Positions 24,171-38,217 of a stretch of 64,000 bases of DNA are shown one piece after another. Every line of letters starts with the position of its first letter. Positions within the stretch are counted from its first letter, which is position 1. The translations under genes were made by a program, and so were the position numbers. The DNA is from Tamarix chinensis (lineage: Eukaryota; Streptophyta; Magnoliopsida; Caryophyllales; Tamaricaceae): NCBI GenBank assembly GCA_030549775.1, contig CM060173.1, positions 7,414,501-7,478,500 of the forward strand, in the 5' to 3' direction. The notes beneath the pieces are model-generated. The model searched no databases and was not told the origin of the DNA. It was given only the letters and a program-made list of their open reading frames with translations.

Positions 24171-24455
24171 CCACTAGCGAAAAATAGTGGCCAGGAGTCG
24201 GGGTGCCCTAGAGATCGGTCCACTGGCAAATAATAGTGGTCAGGTGCATGATGCCTGTATGTTTTCAGTCCACCGGCTATAATAGTGGGGGATTTCATGC
24301 TCAACAAACCAAACATAATTATGATAAGATATGAGAATAAACTAAGTACTTATAGTGGAATACCATGAGAGTCGGGGCCATACCGGTCTACTGGAGAATA
24401 ATAGTGGCCAGGAGCATCTTTCCCTGGAGACATATCCACCTACGAATAATAGTGG
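24171..24455 (+). repeat. Hairpin motif array in LTR A
   Basis: CCAC-YR-GNNAATA-ATAGTGG elements recur at 24171-24190 (CCACTAGCGAAAAATAGTGG, a 6-bp stem), 24220-24239, 24270-24288, 24388-24407 and 24436-24455, with a further one at 29729-29747 after the B insertion. The two arms, CCACT or CCACC and AGTGG, can pair. Each is followed by similar 25 to 30 bp spacers (CCAGGAGTCGGGGTGCC-type). Confidence 0.8.
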
Positions 24456-24473
24456 TCATGTGCATTACACCCT

Positions 24474-24478
24474 GTATG
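24474..24478. repeat. Target-site copy GTATG, left of B
   Basis: Repeated exactly at 29717-29721. The uninterrupted version of the site is visible in copy B itself (CCCTGTATGTATTTCCGG near 28953). Confidence 0.85.
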
Positions 24479-25132
24479 TGAAATGCCCCAAAACCCTAAT
24501 TTAGGAAATTATGGTAAAATAAGAATTTATTAGGAAAATTAATTAAATAAACTATTTTCATTGAAATAAGAGGGAATTAATTAAGGCAAATATAAGATAA
24601 ATTAATAAATAATTTACATAGTAAAATTTGAGTATTTTGCTAATTAAAATGGAACTTAGGAAAAATCTTTCACAATCCCTAAATTAACATAAAAAGAGAA
24701 TTTAATTATTATTTTAATATTAATAATTTTTTAATATCCCAAAATACCCAAAATATTTTAATTAAGTCAACCCACCTTTTTCCTTTTTTTCCTTTTCCCC
24801 CTCCTTTTCCTTTTCTTTCCTTTCCTTCTCTTCATTTTTCCTTCTTTTCCCCGACTTGGGCCGGCCCGCTGGCTCAATTCCTCCCCTTCCCCCTGTGCAA
24901 TCTAAGCCCACATCATTTTTTTTCTTCCTCTCTCAACAGGTCCGGTCCTTCCCCTTTCCTTCTTCTCTTCTCCTGGACCGTCTGTAACACCCTGAGTCGA
25001 TACGACCACGCGGGGGGGCTACCTTGGAGTGCTTTCGGATTGATTGGCTAACTCCACAGATCAACACGAGTTCTTTCAGCGTGCTTTGTCTTCACTCACA
25101 CGCTTCCTGATAAATTTTCAAAAAATTCTGAA

Positions 25133-25200
25133 ACTTTCTAAGAGGATCACCCATACTAAAATTGCTCCTTGGCCAACATGCTTAACTGTGGAGTTCTCTA
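25133..25200 (-). ncRNA. 5S rRNA-derived segment in the Cassandra 3' LTR
   Basis: On the minus strand, AGTTAAGCATGTT (complement of 25175-25187) and AGTATGGGTGATC (complement of 25145-25157) correspond to the 5S A box and C box. Both carry substitutions, and the flanking 5S arms are not conserved, so this is not a 5S gene. Confidence 0.75.
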
Positions 25201-25583
25201 GGATGGAATCACCGAAAGGATGGTATGCCATGTTGATATAAGTAGCCAAATCAATCCTTATAACACCCCGCTCAATTTAGAATATTACATTCATCCTCAC
25301 TCAAAGAATGCAACATCCTCATTGCGCTTCAACTATTAACTATCTCAATACAGTTTATTCCAAGAATCGTCCCACTAGGTGGCTAATTAGCTCATCCAAG
25401 TTCAGCTCAAAGTCGTAGTTTCACTCTGATACCATTTGTAACACCCCAAGTCAATACGACCATATGAGGGCTACCTTTGAGCACTTTTGGATTGATCGGC
25501 TGACCCCATAGATCAAAACGAGTTCTTTTAGCACGCTTTGTCCTCACTCACACGCGTATCGATAAATTTTCAGAAAATTCTGA

Positions 25584-25650
25584 AACTTCCCAGGAGGGTC
25601 ACCCATCCTAAAATTGCTCCACGGCCAGCATACTTAACTATGGAGTTCTC
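25584..25650 (-). ncRNA. 5S rRNA-derived segment in the Cassandra 5' LTR
   Basis: Better preserved than the copy in the other LTR: AGTTAAGTATGCT and AGGATGGGTGACCC at the 5S spacing, followed by CTGGGAAGTTTC. It could act as an RNA polymerase III promoter for the element. Confidence 0.78.
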
Positions 25651-26050
25651 TTGGACGGAATCACAAAAAGGATGGTATACCATGTTGATATAAGTAGCCA
25701 AATCAATCCATATAACATCCATCTCAATTTAGAATATTACACTGCCATTCCAGCCCCTCCCTTACGTTGTCTTCTTCCTCGCAGGCCTGCACGTCCCCAA
25801 ATCGGTGTCGAAATTTCTGCCGACGACCACAACGCCTGACCAACCATTCCTCCCCTCTCTTCCCCATTGACTCACCTATCATTTTGATAAGGCCAACCAT
25901 CCCCTATCCTGCATTTGCCATTCCTTTTTCCCCCATAAAAAATGGCCTACGAAGGTAGACTTATGCTGGCCTACCCTCGTCTGCCGGAGCACCATAACCC
26001 TTGGCCCCTACTCTTCCACTCCCCTTTGTCGTTTTTCCTTCCAATCAACC

Positions 26051-26059
26051 TATATATAG
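26051..26059 (+). promoter_or_regulatory. TATA box of LTR copy B
   Basis: TATATATAG precedes the C-rich leader, at the same relative place as TATAAATA in copy A. Confidence 0.45.
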
Positions 26060-26581
26060 CCCCAAAGGCTGCCATAATTGGGTTTTGATTTTGGCAGCCC
26101 AGAAATTCAACCCGCGTGCCACCACCCAATCAGACCATCGTTTCTCCACCGTTGGCCGTCGACACCGCCCACTCCGGCCACCAAAACCTTCCCTGCACTG
26201 CCCTCTACACAACTGAGCCACTCTCCTTCCTTTCCTTTCCCTGCACGAGCCACATCGACCGTGCAAAGCCCCCCCAAACATCTTGTTTTGACCCTGCGTC
26301 GCCCCTCATGCCGCCGTCTGGAACCGATTCTGCCACCTATAGCGCCACCTCTACCCTCCAAAACAACCATGGGACCTTAATATACCTCCCCACACCTCCA
26401 TTTTCCCCTACTTCCCTCTCCCCTAGCCTCCACATATATCTCTCCACCTCCCTTCCTCCTCCTCCGCCGCCTCGCCACCGCAAGCTCCACCACCAAGCTT
26501 AGGTGGTATCCCAATTTCTTAACCCTTAAAGCCTTTTTTATAGAAGTGTTAATGATTTTTAATATTGATAGTATTATTGTT

Positions 26582-27175
<594 letters not shown>

Positions 27176-27179
27176 ATAA

Positions 27180-28650
27180 GTATCATTGTGGCCATTACTT
27201 TTATACTGCTTTCATCGCTAATAATAATATTATTATTACTAGAATTTGGGGTCGATATTAGTATCGTTATAAAACTAATAATAATATTATTATAAGTAAT
27301 ATTGAAACCCTTACTGTAATACTATAAATATTACTAAGACTTACTTTGGTTAGTAGCGGCATGATTAATTATTTTAAGAATAATAACCCTACTTTTAATT
27401 ATAAAACTACTAGTATCATTATTAGCCTTAGTAGTAGGCCATGATAGTGGTAAGATAGGAAATTATGGTAATTCCGGTAGAGGGAGATTAACCCATAGTA
27501 TTTTCCTCTTATAGGTGAACCAAGTCAAAATCCTCAGGAGGCGTAGGAGTGTGCTCCAAGCCCGACGACGTTTTAGGTAAGGGTGTGGCTAAGGCCACAT
27601 GTGTGCTATGTGTCTTACATGCCTTGGTTGTCCTGTATAATTATATGTTGTGTCCTATATGCTATTATCTTAACTATTTTATATATAGCGCAGCTTGGAA
27701 CAGAGGTATGTTCATGTGCTCTCTTCTAGTATGTGCTAATATGAATATGCTACAAATTGTGATGGGGTGTGATGTGTCCCTTAGGACGTGCATGCTAGAG
27801 TATTTGATGGGGTGATGTGGGATGTAGGCATAAAAGAGAAAAATGAGAAAGTAAGATAACCAAGGGGAAGTAAGTTGGCTAACGTAGGTAAGGATGACCT
27901 AAATAACCCATGACCCATGAGTGGTGAATAAAAGGGGGGATTTAAATAAAATAAAAGAGTGGGAGAAACTAGGGCTTGCATGGAAATTTTAGGGTTTGGC
28001 ATGGCAGGTATTGAGGGATTTGCATGGGATGGTTAAGGTCCGCATGGGGGCGGACCTTACGTATGGAAAGTTACTTTGGGACGTAAGAAAGGCAATGGAA
28101 GGGTTGCCTGGATGATTAAAGGCTCTGGGTGAAAAATAATACGTAGGATAGTATAAGGGTACATAGGAGGCCGGACTAGGGTTTGAGAGGAAACCTTAAT
28201 TTGAGAAGGTGGAAAAAGAAAAAAGGAAAATAATAAAATAATAAATGAGGATAAGTGAGGTATAAGGGGATAGTTAAATCTAAGGATCGTGACATGTGGG
28301 GTGTTAAAATAGTTTGGGTTGTGTGAGGTAGAGAAGGATGGGCCACATATGCCCAAATTAGGGTTTTTCTAGAGAAAACCCTAGGGAGGAATGTGAATGG
28401 GCTTAGTGGTATGAGGTACTGAGCCTTGACCCATTTGCAACAGAATTGATCCTCTGGTGTGTGTAATGGAATAAGGAAGGGATGTTGGGGCAAATAGGAG
28501 GTGCCGAAGATATGGGACTGGTCCCTCTTAGGAGGATAGAAGTAGATGATTGGTAGCATGCATGTCAAGGGTGAAGAAAATCATCGAATAAGACACAAAT
28601 AAGACACTAATCATGTAAAGATGAAGATTGTTGAGTTGGGCCCAGACCGG
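27180..28650 (+). other. 3' half of LTR B, non-coding
   Basis: Aligns with 22430-24170 of copy A. No gene or RNA is supported. Short frames on both strands are not conserved between the two copies. Confidence 0.7.
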
Positions 28651-28651
28651 T

Positions 28652-28990
28652 CCACCGATGAATAATAGTGGCCAAGAGTCGGGGTACCTTGGAGACCGAT
28701 CCACAGCGAATAATAGTGGCCAGGAGTGTTTTGCCTTGCATGATTTTTGGTCCACCGACTATAATAGTGAGGAAATCCGTGCTAAAAAAACCAAACGTAA
28801 TGAAGCTAAGATGTAGGAAATACACTAAGTACTTACAGTGAAACACCATGTGAGTCAGGGCCATACCGGTCCACCGGCTAATAATAGTGGCCAAGAGCGT
28901 TTTTCCTTGGAGATCGATCCACCGACAAATAATAGTGGTTAGGAGCATTCTTCCCTGTATGTATTTCCGGTCCACCAGCTATACTAGTGG
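28652..28990 (+). repeat. Hairpin motif array in LTR B
   Basis: Members at 28652-28671, 28701-28719, 28752-28770, 28871-28890, 28919-28938 and 28972-28990, with arms CCAC(C/A) and (A)GTGG around an AT-rich loop. Number and spacing match the array in copy A. Confidence 0.8.
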
Positions 28991-31900
28991 GGTTCTCACA
29001 CTCGTATGGATTAATAAAGAGTATGTGTGAAATGAGTACATCGTTAAGATATCTAAAGAACAAGTTTATCTGGAATATAACCGGCCTTATTACATATATT
29101 ATTATATGTTGCCTATATGATCATGCTTGTGTTATATGCCTTATATGTTTGGCCTTAGTTATACGGTTACCTTGCTCAGTATGTAGCGTACCGACCACCC
29201 GTTTCATGGGTGCTGCTCATTCCCACGAGCAGAAGACCCTTCTGACTTGGTGCAGGTTGGTGATTCTATCTTCGATGCCTACGACAATTATGAGGCATCG
29301 GGCAGGGCTGAGAGTTGAGCCTAGATCTAACTTGGCGGTCGAGAGTGACTTGGCCTGATTCTTTCATCCGTTCTGTTTTCCTGTATCATTATGTTCTGTT
29401 TTATTCTGTTGTATGATGTTTTTTGTCGTTTGGTACTTTAAAGTTGTACCTTTGGGTTGTATCTTTTGAATACTGCACTCTGATTTCTTGTACAGTTTAC
29501 ATCTCATTTCTTTTATGAATGCTCGTTTTAATTACCAACTCGTGTTTGATGTCTATCCCAATCAGCCTTAACACTTGGTACTAGAACGGTATAAGTGAAC
29601 CAGTTTGGTACTAAGTGTGGTGGTAATATCCCCATAATTTATGTTTTTGTGATTTCGCTTCAGCTAAACCTTTTCATTAAACAAAAATTTTCAATTGTAA
29701 ATTTTGGGGTATTATAGTATGTTTCTGGTCCACCGACTATAATAATGGGGTTCCCATACTCGCATGGATTTGATAAAAAGTATGATGTGAAATGAGTACC
29801 AATCAGAGATTAAATAATTAATTTATCCAGACTATAGCTTGGCCTTTATTTATCTAAAATGGTTGTATGTTGTTGTGTTACCATGCTTGGATTATGTGCC
29901 TTTGTGTGTTGGCCTTAGTACATGGTTACCTTACATAATACGTAGCGTATCGACCATCATTTTCATGGGTGCTGCTCATTCCCATGAGCAGAAGGCTCCT
30001 CTAACTTTGTGCAGGTCAGTGATTCTGTTGTTGATGCTTTCGATGCATGTGAGGCATTGGTGGGGATGAGAGTTGAGCATGGACTTGGCTCAGAGATCGA
30101 GAGTGTCATGGACGGATTTCCTCTTTATGTTATTCCATTTTGTATTGGATTTTCCAGAACTAAACTTTTATCGTTTTGTAGACCTTAATCCTTTCAAGGA
30201 ACTTTGACTATGTACTCTGGATTATGACTCTTTTTCATGCACTCTGATTTCTATCTTATAATTATTTAACGCTTATTTGAAGTCTTGCTTGGGTTGATTT
30301 ATGATGGTTATTAAATTTCATTTAGCCTTGTGGTTAGTACAGAAATGGCCGTGGGCCAGGCTTGTACTAATCACGGTGGTAAAATTTTCGAAATCTACAA
30401 GTTTTAATTTAATTGCTTCTACTAAATCTTAATTTAAACAAAATTTTTTAGTAGTGAATTTTATTGTAACACCCCTAAATTTTGCTTATGGAAAAATTTG
30501 TTTAAAAAAAAATGTAGAACCTAAAATAGAAAATAGGGAATATTACCACCCCACCTAACATAAGATAGATGCACATCATCTACCTCATGCTAGACGTAAA
30601 GCTAAAACCTGTCCAACTAAAATTCAAATATCATCTATACCAAGAGGATATATTCCCACAAGAATATATCCAATGGTAGATGGGAAATAAAAATTTCCAC
30701 CCAACAAAATCATTGTTGATCAAACCAGCAAAAAAACTTGTGAAATAACCTTAGATTTTAGAAGCTTAGCAAAGTAATGTGAAATTGAAATTCGATTACA
30801 ACACTATTAAAATTTCAATAAAGCATTTGAAAATTCCAAAATAGGTACAAATAATAAAGATAAATGTATGATGGATAAAACTTTTGGTTGCCTACTCTCT
30901 CAAACCCCAAGTCTTCAACTCATCAATAACAATTGATCTCAAGCCTGCATACGAGGTCTGCTTCCCGCCATCAATTGATCATCACAGAACCTGTTCAATC
31001 AAGGTAGTATCAATACGGGTCTAGTACTGAGTAAATAAAAATACCTAGCTCATGGGGGGAAATATGATGCACATAAGATATGGTAATATTTAACATGCAA
31101 TACTCATGCTCAAGTATACATGTGATACACGCATGATTCCACTCATATAGCAATTCATACGATTTCATGAATTGTGTAACATATTATTAATTGTCTGCTC
31201 AACAACTATTATGGAAAGTCATACATAAAATGACAAGATCAAGACACACATGTGATAGCTAAAGTAATACATGCCCATATGAAATATCCTAGTCATAATT
31301 ATGAATAGTACATGTGTGTACATGTGATAGTAGGAGAGTACACATGAGATATGCAATGTCATACGATAAAACATGTGGTCATGGATTCATGCTTATAAAT
31401 ATATGACTAGACATGACATCACACATGGTACAAGCATATAAGAAATCATGAATGTGGGTTGAGTAACACAACTACCCTAGAAAATAGCAATATGCTCATA
31501 AGGTCCACATGCGGTTTCAATAATAGATTATGTGATAACATGGTACAAATAGGTGTCATATGGTAGCACTATTATAAGAAACACAACCAAGTGACATGCA
31601 TAAGATAATGAAATATATAGTCCATGAATGGTCGAGAACAATCAATTATTGTATTCTATTGTTTTGATCGTATACATTTAATTATTTTAACTTGAGCATA
31701 GAGACTCAAAGACATCGTAACAACTCATCTAGTACTCGAATGATATTAGCCCTGACTGACCCACCTAGAAACATAAACATACAACCAAAAAATAACACAC
31801 CTAATCACTTAAGTATGCATATCCCTATGGGGAATAAATATATCGATACATCTATAGAGTAGAAAAGGGTAGCTCCAAACCTCATAAGGCACCCAGAATC

Positions 31901-32057
31901 ATATAATGGAAAACAACAGAATGATACCAAGTGAATACTAAATCTAACTCGGATAGCTTCCCTGAGTGGTATAATTCCTAACTCAAGATATTTCATTTAA
32001 GTGATTAATGTTTTATTTAATAATTTAACCAAGCATAAAATAGGCCCACATAACAAT

Positions 32058-35000
32058 TGGAACTCCCCAAAATTTACTACTAAATTTTTTATTTTTAAGC
32101 ATAAGCATTAAGAGATATAGAGGTGTTACTGCCACACTTAACGGAAGTCCAGTCCATACCTTTCTCATACTAAGTACAAGGCTAAAACATTACCCCAAAT
32201 AAATCAAAACTTACCAAAATAGATATAAATAGCAAAATGCATTAATAATTTAAACATAATAACATAGTACATAGTACATGCTCCAGATAATATAATACAT
32301 AAAAAGAGATAAGGAGGATAAAAGAGATGATGAGTCCAAAAGAGATATCCTAAGGTACATAACATGTGCAACCTTAGATATCTATAACTCTACACCCTAA
32401 CCCTAGGGTATAAACCCTCGTCACTCTACCTAAGGAACCTCATCAAAAGTTACTAGGATCATCATCATAGACCTACATCATAATGCCTACAAGTATGTAG
32501 TATCAGTACACATCTTGTACTGAGTAACAAAACTACCCTAAAGAGATAGTATCATGTACAAGGAACATGAAAATAAAGCTATAGAACATGTAAAGAAAGC
32601 AATAGAACATGCAACAAAAGTAATAGAGCATGCTATAAGAAGATGATAACATGCTTACGCATAAATGTCAATTGAGAAGAAGAAAACTCAACCATTAAGT
32701 ATAAAATAATGTGATACAAATGTATGGATAGATGTGATTCATTGATTATTATATTTTATTATCATGATCACAACCAATATATTATATTAACTTGAAGATG
32801 GATACTCAAAGAAACCATAACAACTAATCTAGTACTCGAATGGTACTAGCCCTAGTTGACTGCCCTGAAATGTAACTAGACCACCAATTAACGGAATATC
32901 TAATCACTTAAGTATGCATACCCCCTATAGGGACGGAATATATCAAGACATCTATAGAGTCGAGGGCCTCCCAGACCTCGTAAGAGACCTAGAAAGCACA
33001 TATTAGAAAACACTAGAATGGTACTAAGTGAATACCAAACTTGACTTGAATAGCTACCCCGAGTGGTAAAAGTTCCGACTCAAGATCTTTCACTTTAAGT
33101 GATTAATATCTTATCCAAGATTTAGGTCAAACCAGAACAAAGACCTATAGAGTATCACTTAATCGTATATATGAGCATAAGCCAATTATTTTAGTAATTC
33201 TTGATATTATCGATGCACTTGATCCATAGAGGAATCAAGGCCCAAACCATTTAGATCATATAGGTCCATTAGCATGCCATTAAGGCTCAATTAAATATAT
33301 GAAGCATTAAAGCCCACTTAAGATTATTGAGGTATTAAAGTCCAAACAAGATTATTGAGGCATTAAAGTTTAAGTTCCATGCCATGAGAGGCCTAATAAA
33401 ATTTGATATGAATATACATGAACTCTAATTATTCAAGACAAGGTTGAATAACCAACATCTAAGTCAACCAAGGGTTCACATATAAGGCCAAATCAAATAA
33501 GTAGTCTAAATGCCCATAAACTAGCTAAAGTATATTTAACACCAACTAATTTACCATAATATTAAGAGATGAATATTTCATGCTAAAAGAATTATGCTTA
33601 ACCAATTATTTTCTTTGGATGAAATATAAATAGGACACAAGATAAAATTATGAGATTACTCAATGTACCCAAGTGAATATTTTTCTTTTTCTTGCTTAAT
33701 CAATTATTTTAATTAAGATCTCTAAGTCTACTCATCAAATGTCACCTAAGCCAAAATTATCCATTTAACTTATTTTATTAATATAATATCCACTTAGGTC
33801 TTAAATTTTTTAGAATTTATATATAATGGCCAAAATGTCCTTATTCACCTAAAATTACATTAAACTTCTAAAATTCATAACTTACTCTTAATAATATCAA
33901 ACCCTTACATATCATATACCAAATTTTATTTAAAAGAATAAATGAAGACAATGGTGCACTTAAGACTTTCAAAAGCAATCTATATTGTCCAATGTACCGA
34001 TGGCCGAATATGTCTAAACCTTAAAAAAAAAATATTTCAACTCTGAATGATCTAAAACTCATAACTTAGATAAATTTGAAACAACCATAACTCACATATA
34101 ATAACAAGGAAGAGAGCGAAACTACTCGGATCTAGGAATATTCACCATGACCATGTTGAAAATTTAGCATGACTCTACTGAACATTCATCATTACTTCAC
34201 TAAATATTCATCACCTTTTTAGCAGACATAAGAACATGTAAAAATCATACAAACCAATTTCTCATTAGCTTTTCATGTTTATACACATAAGATAGAACCA
34301 TACACATGTCATATAGTATTTTTCAAGATATTATTTCATGATTATAGTTAAAATAAAGCTAGTCATGCATAAAAGAACATATAATATACCTAGCACAAAA
34401 ATCCTATATCTAGTGTTTTAGTTTAGTTACCAAAATTTCTAAGCTCCTTAGCAAAGGTAAAATAAGGAATCTAGAAATTATTTATCTAAAACCACTTGGT
34501 TACATTCAATAATATAAGACAGAAGTGTTAGATAAACCAAGATTAATAAATAATAAAAATGGAAAAGGAAGGAATTGAAATGGAAAAAATTACTCTTGAA
34601 TAGGGAGGCTTGAAAACAATCACAAGAACAACCAAGAACTAGAAAGGAAGGATAGATCAAGGTTTTATAGGGTTAATGGGAAGGAAAAAAAGGATAAAAG
34701 AAGGGATGAAAGACACGAAATCTCTGTTGCAATACATGCAACAACTGTCGCAAAAATTTCAAAGTTGCTCGGCAAGGTAGATAGGAGAGGAAAAAGAAGA
34801 GTAGAGGGGCACAATTTCATAGTTGAAAATGGTTTATAGATAAAGTATAACATGAAAGGAACCATAAAAAACAAGAATATAAGGTATAGAAATTAAGGTC
34901 AAGGCATGGTAGCTACTGGAAGTCACAAAAAAATCAGCTTTGCTGATGTTGTGAAGTTAGCCAGAATGCCAAAGCTTGGTTATGAATAAGCTCGAAGGGG

Positions 35001-36166
35001 CTCAACTTCAGGGATGTAAATTATATGAATTTTTATTATGCATCACAATATTTTACATGAAATAAAGAATAAAGGAAAAGGGAAATCATAGAGAGAGAAC
35101 GAGTTGTTGCAAGTTGGAAAGTAATCAACTTTGTACCCTACTAAAATTCATGATTTTATGTATGTTTTGAAATTTGAACACACGATTTAGCAAAAATATA
35201 GTGAGATCTGATATGGAGGAGTGTGGATTGAGTTTTTTGTTTGACTTTAGCCTCACTTAAGTGCTAGGATTAGGAGTATAAGAGAGATGTTAGGCTATTG
35301 TTGAGTGTGTAAAAGAAATATCATAAAATAATGATTATGGTACTAGTTACACTTTTTAGTTGGGAGAAAGGTAAAAAAGTTACAAATATGATTTATTTTG
35401 GTTATAAGACCAGCTAGGATTGAAATATTAGTTAGAGGATTGGTTACAATTTATTTTGATTAAATAAATTAGAAGGAAGTCGAATAATGGGCACTTATTG
35501 AGAAAAATGTCAATTGAATTCTAAAAATCATAAATATTTATGAAAATATTTGGAATAATCTTAGAAACTCAAATATATAAACATATTGAGTATTAGATCT
35601 GGTTTGAAGCTTGATGAATGGAAAATGAGCAAAAGCAATAAAAATGGATAAGTCGCGGAAACATGTTTTTTTTCTTTTTTTTTTTGCAAATGCACAAAAT
35701 GAACAACCAGGGGGGTTTCAAATTGTCATTATTGATGTGGAATATTTATAGAAAAATAAATATATAAAAATATTTTGTCTCGAAAATCAGTTAACGACCA
35801 ATGGATTAAAAATAGCAAAAATAACTAAAATTATTTAATCACGTAAACAAAATTTTCTACTATTTAACAATTTGGAAGGGAAGGGAAGGGTAAAACATGA
35901 ATGAATGGAATAGACGAATGAACTCAAAAATATTTTTATATTGATCCAAAAATTTTAATTAGGTTGAAAAGAGCGAAAAGACAAGAATCGAAAGAATTGC
36001 AATAAATATTTTTTCCGCAATCGAGAGAAATAATTGACAAAATATTTATAAAAAATTAACATGAATGAAATGAGACTTGATAATATAATATATGTATTTA
36101 TTCCTTATATGTATTACTCAACCAATCACATATAGCAATTAGGATTTGAGAAAACGGAATATTATA
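32058..36166 (-). mobile_element. Solo long LTR copy E inside C
   Basis: 4109 bp. The left end is TGGAACTCCCCAAAATTTAC and the right end is CGGAATATTATA. Flanks ACAAT and ATAGT differ by two transitions, fitting an old 5-bp duplication. It is the reverse complement of F in organisation: for example 34660-34810 is homologous to the complement of 39410-39600. There are no retroelement proteins. It was assigned by its ends, its match to F and the continuity of C across it. Confidence 0.8.
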
Positions 36167-36997
36167 ATAGTGCTTAAATCACTTCCATCATATAATGAAA
36201 TTCCATTATTATATCCATTCCAAGTGGCATTAAAGCCGATCTAGTCTAAGTGCATTAAAGTCAAGTAATTCCAAGTGGCATTAAATCCTAACCAATCCAC
36301 ATGACATTAAAGCCGTTGTATTCTAAATGGCATTAAAGTTGATTAATCCAAGTTGCATTAAAGCTGAATAATTCCATTGATGTTAGACTCGAATAGTTCC
36401 ATGGGATAAAAATCCAACACAAGGCATCATACAATTTCAATCCATACTCTACCAATGATATGATTTTCCAAACCAATTATAATTAAGATACACTAGAACA
36501 TACTCTAAAATCACAAGCATTTCATAATTAGATGAACATGTTAACCGCATAATCATATTCAACCATTCACATACTCAAACACATACAATAATCCAAAGAT
36601 ATGCTAACATGTATTCACATTTAAGTTATAAGCTCATAGATACATAGAATTACCACAAAAAACATAGATATAAAATAAAGCATACCCATCACCTTTCACT
36701 TTAAGATGGAATACATCATATGGTTCCACTATAAGCAAACGTAAGTAATAACTTACCTAAATCCTAAGCTAGCTAAGAAAATTGAGAAAGAGATAAAGAT
36801 ATCAAGAGCTTGACAATCCATGAGATTATTTTCCTAGATTGTCAATAGAAATTATAGGACTTGGTTATAAACTACCTTATCTATCAACAATTCAAGTATT
36901 ATAATTAAATCAACAAAGAGAGACACATATGATCTTTCTTGAAAAATGTGTCCAAAGCCTAATTCTCAAGAACATAGCTCCATTAAGATTTAAAATT

Positions 36998-37351
36998 AAG
37001 TATTAACCAAATCGATTTCAACACATATCACTGAAGGTATTTCACATTAATTTGGAAAACCAAGAAAATAATAATATATGATTAGTTAATTTTATTGAAA
37101 TGACTTACTAGTATAGTTTTACAACCAAAAGACAAACCAACCAATTTTAAAGAACTAATTCACATCGATATGATAAGTATTAACCAAATCGATTTCAACA
37201 CATATCACTGAAGGTATTTCACATTAATTTGGAAAACCAATAAAATAATAATAGATGATTAGTTAATTTTATTGAAATGACTTACTAGTATAGTTTTACA
37301 ACCAAAAGACAAATCAACCAATTTTAAAGAACTAATCCACACTGGTATGAT
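36998..37351. repeat. Two-copy tandem duplication, 177-bp unit, in C
   Basis: 36998-37174 and 37175-37351 start AAGTATTAACCAAATCG and differ at only a handful of positions (for example CCAAGAAAA versus CCAATAAAA). They are much more alike than the surrounding LTR copies are to one another, so the duplication is recent. Confidence 0.92.
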
Positions 37352-38212
37352 AAAAATACAAATAAAATGATTTTAAATCAAAGCTAGTAATCCACTAGGT
37401 GAAAGAATCATAATCAAATCATTTTCATAAAACTATCTCCAAACATTAGGGTTTTGTTAGCTTGGACTACAAACTAGTCAATTAATTTCTATTAACTTAA
37501 TTTGATAGTTAAAAAATACAATTAGACTAAGTTTAGATAAATCTAGATAATTTATTTAAAAAAAAAACAATCTTATGAATCACCAATTTAAGATAATTAT
37601 TGTAATAAATTAGGGTTTTAAAGCCCAAGACACAACTTTGAATAATCTAAATCAGGTAATCCAAAATGAAGATGTTACACCACAATTAAGGTCATTTCAA
37701 CTATTTGTATAAATTCAATTTTAGAAAAAAAAACTATATAAACGACTAATTTCATAATTTCATTTGAAATTTAGAACTTTAGCCCAAAAATGAAATTCAA
37801 TTGAATTTTATTAATTTATTTAGATTTAATGTTTTGAAATGAGATAACCTATTTTATAACCTATTGTATAATCAATTGATCAAAAACAATAAAGGAAATA
37901 ACTAATCTAACAAAATTAGCGTTTTGCTTCCGGAATGCAAAACCTATCTATTCTAATTAAAATATTTATATTGATGGTTTGAAATTGCAATTAAATGTAT
38001 TCTAATATATATTATATAATCACTTGAATAAAATAATTCCATTACCCAATCCAATTAAAATCTGTAAGATTTTTAATCTCAAAATTAATTTCCGATTGAT
38101 TTTACACAATTTTTCTAAATTGATACTTTCAACATAAATATATTTCAAAGCATATTATAATGTTAATTGAATAAAAAAACTCAATTATGCATTTTAATTT
38201 CAATACATAAGA

Positions 38213-38217
38213 ATTTT
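38213..38217. repeat. Target-site copy ATTTT, left of F
   Basis: Repeated exactly at 42199-42203. Confidence 0.8.

Larger units (their letters stand above)
24983..25741 (-). mobile_element. Cassandra-type TRIM element inside B
   Basis: A 759-bp miniature retrotransposon on the minus strand. The 5' LTR is 25437-25741, the primer-binding site TGGTATCAGAGTG is on the minus strand at 25422-25434, the interior is 147 bp and the 3' LTR is 24983-25289. The LTRs begin TGTAATATTC and end GGTGTTACA. Both LTRs carry a 5S rRNA-derived segment with 5S-like internal promoter boxes: AGTTAAGTATGCT (complement of 25627-25639) and AGGATGGGTGACCC (complement of 25596-25609). This is the hallmark of Cassandra. 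There is no coding capacity. Flanks CCGTC and CTGCC differ by two transitions, so the target duplication is only tentative. Confidence 0.92.

Noticed and set aside
25133..25650. 5S rRNA genes
   Set aside because: Only the internal promoter part is 5S-like, it occurs in both LTRs of a TRIM, and the 5S ends are absent.
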